Positions 1 to 8,297 of a stretch of 64,000 bases of DNA are shown here, one piece after another. The DNA comes from Aeromicrobium yanjiei. Lineage in GTDB: Bacteria; Actinomycetota; Actinomycetes; Propionibacteriales; Nocardioidaceae. Under the pieces are notes generated by a model, which had not been told where the DNA came from, ran no database searches, and was given only the letters and a program-made list of their open reading frames with translations. A program made the position numbers and the translations under genes. The number at the start of each line of letters is the position of its first letter. Within the stretch, counting starts at the first letter, position 1. Location: contig NZ_CP045737.1 of NCBI RefSeq assembly GCF_009649075.1, positions 2,418,001 to 2,482,000 on the forward strand, in the 5' to 3' direction.

Positions 1-370
1 CGTCGAGCAGGCGGCAGGTGCTGCCGTTGATCGCGTACTCCGAGCCGCCGTTGCGGAACATCGTGCGCGAGATCGTCACCTCGGTGTACTCGATCGGCAG
101 GGCGCCGTCGGAGTTGTCGATCGTCAGCACGACCTCGGCGCGACCGAGCGGCGGGCGGCCGGACGTGCCCGCGAAGATGACGTCCTCCATCTTGCCGCCG
201 CGCAAGGACTTGGCGCCCTGCTCGCCCATCACCCAGGAGAGGGCGTCGACGACATTGGACTTGCCGGAGCCGTTGGGGCCCACGACACACGTGATGCCGG
301 GCTCGAGCTGGAGGGTCGTCGAGGAGGCGAAGGACTTGAACCCACGCAGTGTGAGGCTCTTGAGGTACAA
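1..370 (-). CDS. smc: Chromosome segregation protein SMC, N-terminal part (cut by window edge)
   Basis: This is the first roughly 123 codons of an SMC ATPase, which compacts and segregates chromosomes together with ScpA and ScpB. The reverse strand reads from a TTG start at 370 into [13 protein letters not shown], followed by the Walker A motif GPNGSGKS at residues 31-38, then [21 protein letters not shown], the typical SMC N-terminal head sequence. A full SMC is about 1,180 residues; the coiled coil, hinge and C-terminal head lie outside the window. The TTG start is chosen because the family normally begins with a short M-(Y/H)-L-K-S-L strand and nothing conserved lies upstream. The family call is secure; the start codon is likely. 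Confidence 0.95.
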   Translation of the reverse strand, partial: MYLKSLTLRGFKSFASSTTLQLEPGITCVVGPNGSGKSNVVDALSWVMGEQGAKSLRGGKMEDVIFAGTSGRPPLGRAEVVLTIDNSDGALPIEYTEVTISRTMFRNGGSEYAINGSTCRLLD

Positions 371-419
371 CGCGGCTCCTACGTACGACGGTTGGGAGCC
401 ACCCTAGTGTGGCCGAACG

Positions 420-620
420 TCAGCGGGCGAGAGGCTCGGCGAGGTCGCCGGCAGTCACCAGGTCGACCTGCTCACGCAACGCCGCGAGCAGTCCGTCGTT
501 CTCCACCTTGAGGCGCAGGACCTCGTTCTCGAGGTCCGTGATCCGCCGACGCAGTGCCGCGGTCTCCTGGAGCTGCCCGGGGGTGGGTCCACCGAGATGT
601 CCGAAAAGGGCTTTGGCCAT
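420..620 (-). CDS. Small coiled-coil protein, function unknown (66 aa)
   Basis: A 66-residue protein starting MAKALFGHLGG, with a predicted coiled coil from about residue 22 to 52 built on regularly spaced leucines (ITDLENEVLRLKVENDGLL). The ATG at 620 is preferred over an upstream in-frame start because GGAGA lies 6-7 nt before it. It has no membrane segment or signal. It lies just upstream of smc on the same strand, about 50 bp away, so the two may be co-transcribed, but nothing in the sequence shows a functional link. I do not recognise a named family. Confidence 0.75.
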   Translation of the reverse strand: MAKALFGHLGGPTPGQLQETAALRRRITDLENEVLRLKVENDGLLAALREQVDLVTAGDLAEPLAR

Positions 621-739
621 GGTTGTTCTCCGCAAGAAAAGGACTGAGGTGAAGGGCAGAAAACGATGATCTGCGTCTCGCAGTCTCCCACTTTCGACAC
701 GTCCAGGTCAACTGAGGTCCTCGTGGCTACGCTGGCGTG

Positions 740-1237
740 ATGGACGGACTCTTCGCCCCGGTCGAGGGCACGTGGCAGCCTGTCTCCCCACGGCTCGCCA
801 CCGTCCGCCGCATCCTGCTCGTCCCGCTGGTCGCCGCGGTCGCACTGATCGGCGTGATCCTGGTCCTGCTGCCCCTGGACACGTGGGTCACCGTGCTCGG
901 CGGTGCCCTCGCGATCGGCGGCCTCGCAGGGATGGTCTGGACCTGGGTGTGGGCCGGTCGCAACCAGCGCAGCTGGGGCTACGCCGAGAACGTCGACGAC
1001 CTCCTGGTGACGAGCGGCGTCATGTTCAAGCGGCTCGTCGCGATCCCCTACGGACGGATGCAGTTCGTCGACGTCCAGGCCGGCCCGGTCGCGCGGGCGT
1101 TCGGGATCGCGACGGTCACGCTCCACACCGCGAGCCCCGAGACCGCGGCACAGATCCCAGGGCTGCCGGCCGACGAGGCCACCCGGCTGCGCAACCGGCT
1201 GACCGATCTCGGCGAGACCCGTGGCGCCGGACTCTGA
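740..1237 (+). CDS. PH-domain membrane protein (YdbS-like)
   Basis: A 165-residue protein with two hydrophobic segments near the N terminus (about residues 25-46 and 49-69), followed by a short bacterial PH-type domain (bPH_2, formerly DUF304) that contains the diagnostic R/P-x-x-R-(I/M)-Q-x-V-D stretch, here IPYGRMQFVDVQ. The ATG at 740 is favoured over the GTG at 737 because TACGCT (728-733) lies exactly 6 nt upstream, the spacing seen at many leaderless starts here. It overlaps the next gene by 17 bp. YdbS and YdbT homologues are usually paired membrane proteins; YdbS/YdbT of Bacillus have been linked to resistance to competing strains. The role here is unknown. Confidence 0.85.
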   Translation: MDGLFAPVEGTWQPVSPRLATVRRILLVPLVAAVALIGVILVLLPLDTWVTVLGGALAIGGLAGMVWTWVWAGRNQRSWGYAENVDDLLVTSGVMFKRLVAIPYGRMQFVDVQAGPVARAFGIATVTLHTASPETAAQIPGLPADEATRLRNRLTDLGETRGAGL

Positions 1238-2534
1238 CGTGGCCGCCCCCGAGGCGACGGGGCTGCGCACCCATCCCCTCACCGCCGTCGTGCAGGGCGC
1301 CCTCTGGGCCGCCGCCGCGACGGCGGGGCTGATCAGCTCGCTCGTCACGGGCGACGGCTGGGGTGAGCTGAGCCCGCTCGTCAGCCTGCTGGTGGCCCTC
1401 GGCGGCGGGCTGGTCCTCGGCCTGCTCCTGGGCTTCGTGACGTGGCGCTTCACCCGCTACGTGATCGACGGCACCGAGCTGCGGATCAACTCCGGTGTCC
1501 TCACCAAGTCGTCGCGCCGGATCCCGTACGAGCGGATCCAGTCCGTCGACATCGCGCAGCCGCTCGTGGCGCGCCTGCTCGGTCTCGCGGAGCTGCGGGT
1601 CGAGATGGCCGGGGGCAAGGACTCCCGGACCTCGCTGCGGTTCCTGCGGGTGGCGGACGCCCACGAGCTGCGACGCGTCCTGCTGTCGCGTGCGCACGGC
1701 GACGGGACGACGACGCCGGACGAGCACAGGGCCGTGTTCACCGTCGTGCCTCCCGAGCGCGTGATCCTCGGGACGATCCTGTCCCTGGACTTCCTCGTCG
1801 CCGCGGTCGGCTCGGTCGTCCTCGTCGTGACGATGATCTGGTTCGGCCAGATCGTCGTGCTGCTCGGCGGGGTCCTGCCCCTGGCGTCCTGGCTCGCGCA
1901 GATCGTCGCGCGACGCGTGGTCCAGCAGTGGGACTTCACGCTCTCCAGGGGCGAGAGAGGTCTGCGCATCGAGCGCGGCCTGCTCTCGCGGACGTCCCAG
2001 ACCATCCCGTTCGCCCGCGTGCAGGGCATCGCAGTGAGGGAGCCGTTCGTCTGGCGACGCCTGGGCTGGCAGCGGCTCGAGGTCGACGTGGCCGGCTATG
2101 CCGACCGGGAGACCGAGCAGGACGACAGCTCCTCCTCGATCCTGCTGCCGATCGCGGACCGCGTGCTCGCCGCGGCCGTCATCGAGATGCTCATCCCCGG
2201 TGTGCGGACCGAGGACCTGGTCCGCACACGGGCGCCCCGGCGGTCGTGGCCGTTCGCACCGGTCGGGTGGCGCAACAGGTGGATCGCGGCGGACCGGACC
2301 GCGTTCATCGCCCACGAGGGGTGGATCGAGCGCCGCACGAGCATCGTCCCTCACTCCAAGACCCAGTCGGTCGAGCTGCGGCAGGGTCCGCTCCAGCGCC
2401 GGCTGCGCGTCGCAACCGTCGAGGTGCACACGCCGAAGGGTCCGGTCGACGCCGACGGCCGGCACCTCGACGAGCGAGACGCGCGCGCCGCCCTCGTCGC
2501 CCAGCTCGAGCGCGCCCGCGCCTCCCGCACCTGA
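1221..2534 (+). CDS. PH-domain membrane protein (YdbT-like), three bPH repeats
   Basis: A 437-residue membrane protein that starts with GTG inside the end of the previous gene, a sign of translational coupling. Four hydrophobic segments are visible: residues 20-42, 50-75, about 180-207 and 210-230. Three bPH_2-type domains alternate with them, each with the family signature: IPYERIQSVDIAQPLVARLLGLAELRV, IPFARVQGIAVREP and VPHSKTQSVELRQGPLQRRLRV (split here by their own loops). This is the YdbT architecture and pairs with the YdbS-like protein upstream. The biochemical role of the family is unsettled. The gene ends at the edge of a repeat array. Confidence 0.85.
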   Translation: MAPDSDVAAPEATGLRTHPLTAVVQGALWAAAATAGLISSLVTGDGWGELSPLVSLLVALGGGLVLGLLLGFVTWRFTRYVIDGTELRINSGVLTKSSRRIPYERIQSVDIAQPLVARLLGLAELRVEMAGGKDSRTSLRFLRVADAHELRRVLLSRAHGDGTTTPDEHRAVFTVVPPERVILGTILSLDFLVAAVGSVVLVVTMIWFGQIVVLLGGVLPLASWLAQIVARRVVQQWDFTLSRGERGLRIERGLLSRTSQTIPFARVQGIAVREPFVWRRLGWQRLEVDVAGYADRETEQDDSSSSILLPIADRVLAAAVIEMLIPGVRTEDLVRTRAPRRSWPFAPVGWRNRWIAADRTAFIAHEGWIERRTSIVPHSKTQSVELRQGPLQRRLRVATVEVHTPKGPVDADGRHLDERDARAALVAQLERARASRT

Positions 2535-2536
2535 CC

Positions 2537-2652
2537 CCCGAGGCGCGGTGCGTACGCCACCGAAAGCCCGGGGCGCGGTGCATACGCCACCGAAAGCCCG
2601 AGGCCCGGTGCGTACGCCACCGTATGAGGCCGGTTAGGCGCTCATACGGTGG
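2537..2652. repeat. 30-bp direct repeat array ending in a large hairpin
   Basis: Between two convergent genes lie three tandem units of period 30, at 2537-2566, 2567-2596 and 2597-2622. Each contains GCGGTGCGTACGCCACCG with one to three changes. The third unit runs into an inverted repeat: CCACCGTATGAG (2617-2628) pairs perfectly with CTCATACGGTGG (2641-2652), and the loop can extend the stem with GCC/GGC. The hairpin is a reasonable bidirectional terminator for the PH gene and the uracil permease; the upstream units are not needed for that and remain unexplained. Confidence 0.8.
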
Positions 2653-2688
2653 AGGATCCACCGCCCGGGGGGCGGGGGCGGGCAGGGG

Positions 2689-3948
2689 TCAGCGGGACCT
2701 GGCCTTCTCGACCGCCGTCATGACGTGGAAGACGACGATCGCGGCGATGGCGCCGAGCGCGATGCCCGTGAACTCCATGTCGCCGACCGTGATCCGCAGG
2801 TCGCCGATGCCGATGACCAGGGCGACCGCCGCGGTGAACTGGTTGACCGGCAGCGAGAAGTCGACGTTGTTGTCGAGCCAGATCTTGATGCCGATGATGC
2901 CGATGAGTCCGTACAGCGCGACCGTCACGCCGCCCAGCACACCCGGGGGCACGGTGCGGATGACCTCGCCGATCTTGGGCGAGAGCCCGAGCAGGATGGC
3001 CAGGATGCCGGCGACCCAGTAGGCGGCGGTGGAGTAGACGCGCGTCGCGGCCATGACACCGATGTTCTCGCCGTACGTCGTGGTGCCCGAGCCGCCAGCG
3101 GCGCCGGCGAGGGTCGTGGCCAGGCCGTCGGCGAGCAGCGCCCGTCCTGTCGTGTCGTTGATCGTGTCGTCGTCGGCCAGCTGGGCCACGCTGCGCACGT
3201 GCCCCACGTTCTCGGCGATCAGCACCAGGACGACGGGCAGGAACGACGGCAGCACCGACCAGACCACGTCGGGCGACTGGAAGTCGGGCAGACCGATCCA
3301 CGCGGCCTTCTCGACCTCGGTGAAGTCCAGCGCCCCCGCGAACGCCGCCACGACGTAGCCGGCGAGGACACCGACCACGATCGACAGCCGGGCCACGAGG
3401 CCCCGGGCGAACACCGCGACCAGCAGCACCACGGTCAAGGTGATGAGCGCGGTCCACGGAGCCTGCTCGAAGTTGTCCGTCGCGGCCCCTGACAGGTTGA
3501 AGCCGATCAGCGCGACGATCGAGCCGGCGACGACCGGCGGCATGAGCGACTGGATCCAGCCGGTCCCCGTCCACATGACGATGACACCGATCAGCGCGAG
3601 CATGACGCCGCACGCCAGCACCCCGAACAGCGCGGCGCCGATGTCGTCCCCGCCCCCCTTGGCCGCCGCGATCGGCGCGAGGAAGGCGAAGGACGAGCCG
3701 AGATAGCTCGGCAGCCGGTTGCCGGTCAGGATCAGGAAGAGCAGCGTCCCCACGCCGGAGAAGAAGATCGTCGTCGACGGCGGGAAGCCGGTCAGGATCG
3801 GCACCAGGAACGTCGCGCCGAACATCGCGACGACGTGCTGGGCGCCGAAGCCGATCGTCCGCGGCCAGCTCAGCCGCTCACCCGGGGCGACGATCTCCCC
3901 GTCCGTGATCGTCCGACCGTCACCGTGCAGGGTCCAGGGCAGAGGCAT
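2689..3948 (-). CDS. uraA: Uracil:proton symporter (NCS2 family permease)
   Basis: A 419-residue integral membrane protein of the nucleobase:cation symporter-2 family, importing uracil (possibly xanthine) across the cytoplasmic membrane. It shows roughly 12-14 hydrophobic segments, the early GFGAQHVVAMFGATFLVPILTG motif typical of UraA, the central LIAENVGHVRSV stretch carrying the transport-site Glu, and the SGTTTYGENIGVMAATRVYS signature helix region. Length is normal for the family. GAAGGA before the ATG serves as ribosome-binding site, and GGATAATCT about 55 bp upstream could be a -10 region. Uracil rather than xanthine is inferred from the overall UraA-like sequence. Confidence 0.92.
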   Translation of the reverse strand: MPLPWTLHGDGRTITDGEIVAPGERLSWPRTIGFGAQHVVAMFGATFLVPILTGFPPSTTIFFSGVGTLLFLILTGNRLPSYLGSSFAFLAPIAAAKGGGDDIGAALFGVLACGVMLALIGVIVMWTGTGWIQSLMPPVVAGSIVALIGFNLSGAATDNFEQAPWTALITLTVVLLVAVFARGLVARLSIVVGVLAGYVVAAFAGALDFTEVEKAAWIGLPDFQSPDVVWSVLPSFLPVVLVLIAENVGHVRSVAQLADDDTINDTTGRALLADGLATTLAGAAGGSGTTTYGENIGVMAATRVYSTAAYWVAGILAILLGLSPKIGEVIRTVPPGVLGGVTVALYGLIGIIGIKIWLDNNVDFSLPVNQFTAAVALVIGIGDLRITVGDMEFTGIALGAIAAIVVFHVMTAVEKARSR

Positions 3949-4001
3949 GAGGTGTCCTTCTCATCGTCGCAAGGGCGCTGCGTCGCGTCCGAACGCAAAG
4001 A

Positions 4002-5144
4002 TTATCCGCCGGACGTGGCGTCCTCGGCGATCGGGTCGAGCGGGGCGGAGATGGATCTCGAGTCGAGCCAGCCGTCCGGCACCGAGACCTTCTTGGGCGT
4101 GCCCTGGCGCCCGCGAGGCGTCCCGAGCTCGCCGACCGGGTAGGGCTCGTCCGGGTCGAGCCGTCCCAGCAGGTCGTCCAGGTCGGCGAACGACGACACC
4201 ATGCCGAGGCGGCTGCGGACGTCCTTGCCGGCGGAGAATCCCTTGAGGTACCAGGCGATGTGCTTGCGGAACTCGATGCAGCCGCGCTCCTCGCCCATGA
4301 TGCCCGCGAGCAGCTCGGCGTGGCGACGCATGACCGCCGCCACCTCTCCGAGGCGTGGCAGGCCGACGACGGTCTCGCCCGCGAACGCCGCGGCGAGATC
4401 GCGGAACAGCCACGGCCGGCCCAGGCAGCCGCGACCGACGACCACGCCGTCGCAGCCGGTCTCCTCGACCATGCGGATCGCGTCGGCGGCCTCCCAGATG
4501 TCGCCGTTGCCGAGCACCGGGATGCCGACGGACGACTTCAGCTCGGCGATCGACTCCCAGTCCGCGCGCCCCGAGTAGTGCTGCACCGCAGTGCGCCCGT
4601 GCAACGCGATCGCGGCACAGCCGGTGTCCTCGGCGATGCGACCCGCGTCGAGGTACGTCAGGTGGTCCTCGTCGATGCCCTTGCGGGTCTTCATCGTCAC
4701 AGGGACGCCGTACGGCGCGGCCGCGGCGACCGCCTTGGTGAGGATCTCGCCGAGCAGCACGTCCTTCCACGGCAGGGCCGCTCCCCCGCCCTTGCGGGTC
4801 ACCTTGGGGACGGGGCAGCCGAAGTTGAGGTCGACGTGGTCGACGCCGTGGTCGGCGCACAGGATCTGCACCGCACGTCCGATCGTCTCGGGGTCGACGC
4901 CGTACAGCTGCACCGAGCGGAAGGTCTCGTTGGGTGCGAACGTGAGCATCGCGAGGCTGGTCTTGTCGCCCTGGACGAGCCCGCGCGACGTGATCATCTC
5001 GCAGACGTACAGACCTGCGCCCTGCTCCGCACAGAGCTGGCGGAACGCCGCGTTGGTGACGCCGGCCATCGGGGCGAGCACCACCGGCGTGGCGACCTCG
5101 AGGTCACCCAGCCGCAGCGTGCGGGGCATCGTGGCGATCGACAT
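4002..5144 (-). CDS. dusB: tRNA dihydrouridine synthase
   Basis: An FMN-dependent enzyme that reduces uridine to dihydrouridine in the D-loop of tRNAs. The 380-residue protein carries the Dus signatures: APMAGVTNAAFR near residue 25, DLNFGCPVPKV around residue 100 with the catalytic Cys followed by the KGGGAAL loop, HGRTA with the FMN-phosphate region, and GNGDI followed by GRGCLGRPW. A C-terminal helical domain follows. The start is placed at the ATG at 5144 because GACAAT sits exactly 6 nt upstream, as at other leaderless genes here; an in-frame GTG at 5162 exists but has no support. It is probably separate from uraA, since an AT-rich -10-like stretch lies at the dus stop codon. Confidence 0.93.
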   Translation of the reverse strand: MSIATMPRTLRLGDLEVATPVVLAPMAGVTNAAFRQLCAEQGAGLYVCEMITSRGLVQGDKTSLAMLTFAPNETFRSVQLYGVDPETIGRAVQILCADHGVDHVDLNFGCPVPKVTRKGGGAALPWKDVLLGEILTKAVAAAAPYGVPVTMKTRKGIDEDHLTYLDAGRIAEDTGCAAIALHGRTAVQHYSGRADWESIAELKSSVGIPVLGNGDIWEAADAIRMVEETGCDGVVVGRGCLGRPWLFRDLAAAFAGETVVGLPRLGEVAAVMRRHAELLAGIMGEERGCIEFRKHIAWYLKGFSAGKDVRSRLGMVSSFADLDDLLGRLDPDEPYPVGELGTPRGRQGTPKKVSVPDGWLDSRSISAPLDPIAEDATSGG

Positions 5145-5198
5145 GCCTCCATTGTCGCCCACGAATGAACGCCGCCGGCACCCGTGCTGCCGGGACGC

Positions 5199-5786
5199 TC
5201 AGGGTCGCCAGGTGATGGCGTCCTTGGCCGCACCGGTCTGCAGGTCGACCGAGACCAGCGAGCGCCCCTTCGGGACGAGGTAGACCAGGCACAGCCGCGC
5301 CGACGCGGCGGGCAGGAAGCTCTTGGGCAGCGTCGAGCGCGGACACGGCTTGAACGTCCCGACGATGTCGTTGGCCGGGAGCTGGGTGTTGCTGTCGTCG
5401 CGGACGAACAGCGGAAGCGCAGCACCGCCGAGACCGGCCGGCCCGTCGTTCCTGACCTTGACCGTGACGTAGTAGGGCGTGGACCGCCGGGTCTCCGCGT
5501 CGAGGGAGAAGAACCGGAAGTCCTTGATCGAGCCCTTCTTGACCTTCAGCACCCGGACCGTGACGGCGCTCGCGGCGCGGTCGCCGACCTGGTGCACCAC
5601 CGTCGCGGCCTTGCCCTCGTCGAGCTTGGTGCCGCCCGACGTCAGCTTGACGCCCGGCGGCACGTCGAACCCCGCCGGGGCGGTGGTCTCCTTCGACGCC
5701 TTCGGCTTGTCCTCGGAGCCCGAGGAGCAGCCGCCGAGCACCAGCGCGGCGGCCGCCGCGACGGCTGCGATCCTTCGTGTCCTCAC
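5199..5786 (-). CDS. Secreted lipoprotein, function unknown
   Basis: A 195-residue protein with an Arg-rich start (MRTRR), a hydrophobic h-region and a lipobox LVLGGC, so it should be lipid-anchored outside the membrane. After a short Lys/Ser/Thr linker, the rest reads like one beta-sandwich domain (YYVTVKVRNDGPAGLGG, NDIVGTFKPC, CLVYLVPKGRSLVSV), recalling DUF4352-type extracellular domains, though I am not sure of that family. Two cysteines in the C-terminal half could form a disulfide. The GTG start at 5786 has CACAAT 6 nt upstream, so the mRNA is probably leaderless. It sits between glyS and dusB on the same strand with no clear functional link. Confidence 0.8.
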   Translation of the reverse strand: MRTRRIAAVAAAAALVLGGCSSGSEDKPKASKETTAPAGFDVPPGVKLTSGGTKLDEGKAATVVHQVGDRAASAVTVRVLKVKKGSIKDFRFFSLDAETRRSTPYYVTVKVRNDGPAGLGGAALPLFVRDDSNTQLPANDIVGTFKPCPRSTLPKSFLPAASARLCLVYLVPKGRSLVSVDLQTGAAKDAITWRP

Positions 5787-5811
5787 GCGCCGATTGTGCG
5801 GCACGAGAGGT

Positions 5812-7197
5812 TCAGCAGCCCGGCAGGCGCGCCGCGAGCCACGAGGTCACCTGGTCGAGCGCGATGCGCTCCTGCTGCATCGTGTCGCGATCGCGGATCG
5901 TCACGGCCTGGTCGTCCAGGGTGTCGAAGTCGACCGTGATGCAGTACGGCGTGCCGATCTCGTCCTGGCGGCGGTAGCGCTTGCCGATCGCCTGGGCGTC
6001 GTCGAACTCGACGTTCCAGAAGCCCCGCAGCTCGGCGGCCAGCGCGCGCGCCTTGGGCGACAGCTCCTCGTTGCGCGACAGCGGGAGCACCGCGGCCTTG
6101 ACGGGGGCGAGGCGCTTGTCGAGCTTCAGCACGGTCCGCTTGTCGGTGCCACCCTTCGCGTTGGGCACCTCCTCGTCGACGTACGCGTCGATGAGGAAGG
6201 CCATCATCGAGCGGTTGACGCCCGCCGCCGGCTCGATGACGTACGGCGTCCAGCGCTCGTTGGTCGCCTGGTCGAAGTACTGCAGGTCCTTGCCCGAGTG
6301 CTCGGCGTGGGTCTTGAGGTCGAAGTCCGTGCGGTTCGCGATGCCCTCGAGCTCACCCCAGGTGGAGCCGGCGAACTCGAAGCGGTACTCGATGTCGACG
6401 GTCCGCTTGGAGTAGTGCGAGAGCTTCTCCGCGGGGTGCTCGAAGAAGCGCAGGTTCTCCGGGTTGATGCCGAGTCCGGTGTACCAGTCCATCCGGATCT
6501 TCATCCAGGTCTCCTGCCACTCCTCGTCCGTGCCCGGCTCGACGAAGAACTCCATCTCCATCTGCTCGAACTCGCGGGTGCGGAAGATGAAGTTGCCCGG
6601 CGTGATCTCGTTGCGGAAGCTCTTGCCGATCTGGCCGATGCCGAACGGGGGCTTCTTGCGCGCGGTCGTCATGACCTGCAGGAAGTTGATGAAGATGCCC
6701 TGGGCGGTCTCGGGGCGCAGGTAGTGCAGGCCCTCCTCGGACTCGACCGGGCCGAGGAACGTCTTGAGCAGGCCGTTGAACATCCGCGGCTCTGTCCACT
6801 CGCCGCGGGTGCCGCAGTTCGCGCACACGATGAGGGTCATGTCGACCGAGTCGGGGTCGTCGATGCCCTTCTTCTCGGCGTACGCCTCCTGCAGGTGGTC
6901 CTGGCGGTAGCGCTTGTGGCACTTGCGGCACTCGACCAGCGGGTCGACGAACGCCGACAGGTGACCGGACGCCTTCCAGACATCGGTCGGCAGGATGACC
7001 GAGGAGTCGAGGCCCACGACGTCGTCGCGGCCCTGCACCATCGAGCGCCACCACTGGCGCTTGATGTTGTCCTTGAGCTCGACGCCGAGCGGTCCGTAGT
7101 CCCACGCCGACTTGGTGCCGCCGTAGATCTCGCCGCACTGGTAGACGAATCCCCTGCGCTTGCTGAGGCTGATGACGTTGTCGACTGTGGATGCCAT
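5812..7197 (-). CDS. glyS: Glycyl-tRNA synthetase (alpha2 type)
   Basis: Charges tRNA-Gly with glycine. The 461-residue class II synthetase starts [27 protein letters not shown], the typical motif 1 region of the homodimeric bacterial/eukaryotic GlyRS. It has a Cys pair CRKCHKR and a second pair [10 protein letters not shown], then the motif 2 block [19 protein letters not shown], motif 3 near [10 protein letters not shown], and a C-terminal anticodon-binding domain. An upstream extension of the frame to 7350 is rejected because homologues begin at this Met. It is divergent from znuA, with about 170 bp between them; no T-box is visible. Confidence 0.96.
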   Translation of the reverse strand: MASTVDNVISLSKRRGFVYQCGEIYGGTKSAWDYGPLGVELKDNIKRQWWRSMVQGRDDVVGLDSSVILPTDVWKASGHLSAFVDPLVECRKCHKRYRQDHLQEAYAEKKGIDDPDSVDMTLIVCANCGTRGEWTEPRMFNGLLKTFLGPVESEEGLHYLRPETAQGIFINFLQVMTTARKKPPFGIGQIGKSFRNEITPGNFIFRTREFEQMEMEFFVEPGTDEEWQETWMKIRMDWYTGLGINPENLRFFEHPAEKLSHYSKRTVDIEYRFEFAGSTWGELEGIANRTDFDLKTHAEHSGKDLQYFDQATNERWTPYVIEPAAGVNRSMMAFLIDAYVDEEVPNAKGGTDKRTVLKLDKRLAPVKAAVLPLSRNEELSPKARALAAELRGFWNVEFDDAQAIGKRYRRQDEIGTPYCITVDFDTLDDQAVTIRDRDTMQQERIALDQVTSWLAARLPGC

Positions 7198-7333
7198 GAG
7201 GGGATGTTCCAATCCGGCTGGGTGTCGGCGGGCCTGTGCACGACATCGTGATGACGTACGCCCGAGGGTGGCCTCAAGCCTAGCGGCGGGTGTCCCCCGT
7301 CCCCTCGGCGCGGTACGCACCGCCGGCGCAGAT

Positions 7334-7371
7334 TTGACAATGATTCTCACTCTGGTTGAAAATCATTCTCA
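7334..7371 (+). promoter_or_regulatory. znu promoter with two Zur-type operator boxes
   Basis: Two 15-bp palindromes of the form TGANAATNATTNTCA lie at 7335-7349 (TGACAATGATTCTCA) and 7357-7371 (TGAAAATCATTCTCA), 22 bp apart, about two helical turns. The first overlaps a perfect -35 (TTGACA, 7334-7339); the second overlaps a plausible -10 (GAAAAT, 7358-7363) and ends on the A of the znuA start codon. This is the arrangement expected for repression of a leaderless zinc-uptake transcript by Zur with zinc. The operon encodes a Fur/Zur protein as its last gene, so it is probably self-regulated. Confidence 0.85.
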
Positions 7372-8297
7372 TGAACAAGTCCCGCCTCCTGCTCGCCACG
7401 GTCCCTCTCCTCGCGGTGCTCACCGCGTGTGGCGGGGGCGCGCAGGATGACGGCCGGGCGTCCGTCGTCGCCTCGTCCTATCCCTTCGCCTTCGTCGCCG
7501 AGCGGGTCGGCGGATCGGCCGTCGACGTCACCAACCTGACCGCGCCGGGCACCGAGCCGCACGATCTGGAGCTCAAGCCCAAGCAGGTCGCGTCCGTGCA
7601 GGACGCCGACCTCGTCATCTACCAAGAAGACTTCCAGGCCGCGGTCGACCAGGCCGTCGACCAGGCCGGCCGGTCCGACGACGACACGATCGACGTCGCG
7701 TCGCTGGTCGAGCTGCTGCCGAACCCGTCGGAGGAGGAGGGCGAGCACCACGCGGACGACGGCCACGACCACGGCGACACCGATCCGCACACCTGGCTGG
7801 ATCCCCGGACCATGAGCGCCCTGGCCGAGGCCGTGTCGACCGAGCTGTCCAGGATCGATCCCGAGCACGCCGCCGACTACCAGGCCAACGCCGACCGGCT
7901 CGTCGACGAGCTCACGGCGCTGGACGAGGACTTCACGGCCGGCCTCCGCGCCTGCCGCACCCGCACGATCGTCACGAGCCACGCCGCCTTCCAGTACCTC
8001 GCGGCGCGCTACGACCTCAAGCAGGTCGCGATCGCCGGGCTCGACCCGAGCAACGAGCCCTCTCCGGCCCAGCTGGGCGACATCTCACGGCTCGTCCGCG
8101 CCCAGAAGATCACCACGATCTTCACCGAGGAGCTCGTCAGCCCCGCGATCGCCGACACCATCGCGAAGGAGACCGGAGCCACCACCGCTACGCTCGATCC
8201 CATCGAAGGCCTGTCCGACCAGACCAAGGACGAGACCTACCTGACGCTCATGCGCCGCAACCTCGACACCCTGAAGAAGGCGAACTCGTGCCAGTGA
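7371..8297 (+). CDS. znuA: Zinc ABC transporter, substrate-binding lipoprotein
   Basis: A cluster A-I (TroA/ZnuA) metal-binding lipoprotein that captures Zn2+ outside the cell and delivers it to the ZnuBC permease. The 308-residue protein has a signal peptide with lipobox LTAC (Cys20), two alpha/beta lobes, and a His/Asp-rich loop at about residues 122-140 (GEHHADDGHDHGDTDPHTW), a feature of zinc rather than manganese binders. Metal ligands are expected in GTEPHDLE, DPHTWLDP, TSHAAFQYL and the C-terminal LDPIEGL region. The ATG at 7371 is used; earlier in-frame codons lie inside the operator. It overlaps znuC by 10 bp. Confidence 0.95.
   Translation: MNKSRLLLATVPLLAVLTACGGGAQDDGRASVVASSYPFAFVAERVGGSAVDVTNLTAPGTEPHDLELKPKQVASVQDADLVIYQEDFQAAVDQAVDQAGRSDDDTIDVASLVELLPNPSEEEGEHHADDGHDHGDTDPHTWLDPRTMSALAEAVSTELSRIDPEHAADYQANADRLVDELTALDEDFTAGLRACRTRTIVTSHAAFQYLAARYDLKQVAIAGLDPSNEPSPAQLGDISRLVRAQKITTIFTEELVSPAIADTIAKETGATTATLDPIEGLSDQTKDETYLTLMRRNLDTLKKANSCQ

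Noticed and set aside
7198-7334. T-box riboswitch ahead of glyS
   Set aside because: No specifier stem, T-box sequence or terminator was seen; the region is explained by two divergent promoters.
5812-7350. An extended glycyl-tRNA synthetase starting at 7350
   Set aside because: The extra 51 residues are low-complexity, and would place the start inside the Zur operator of znuA; homologues start at the Met at 7197.
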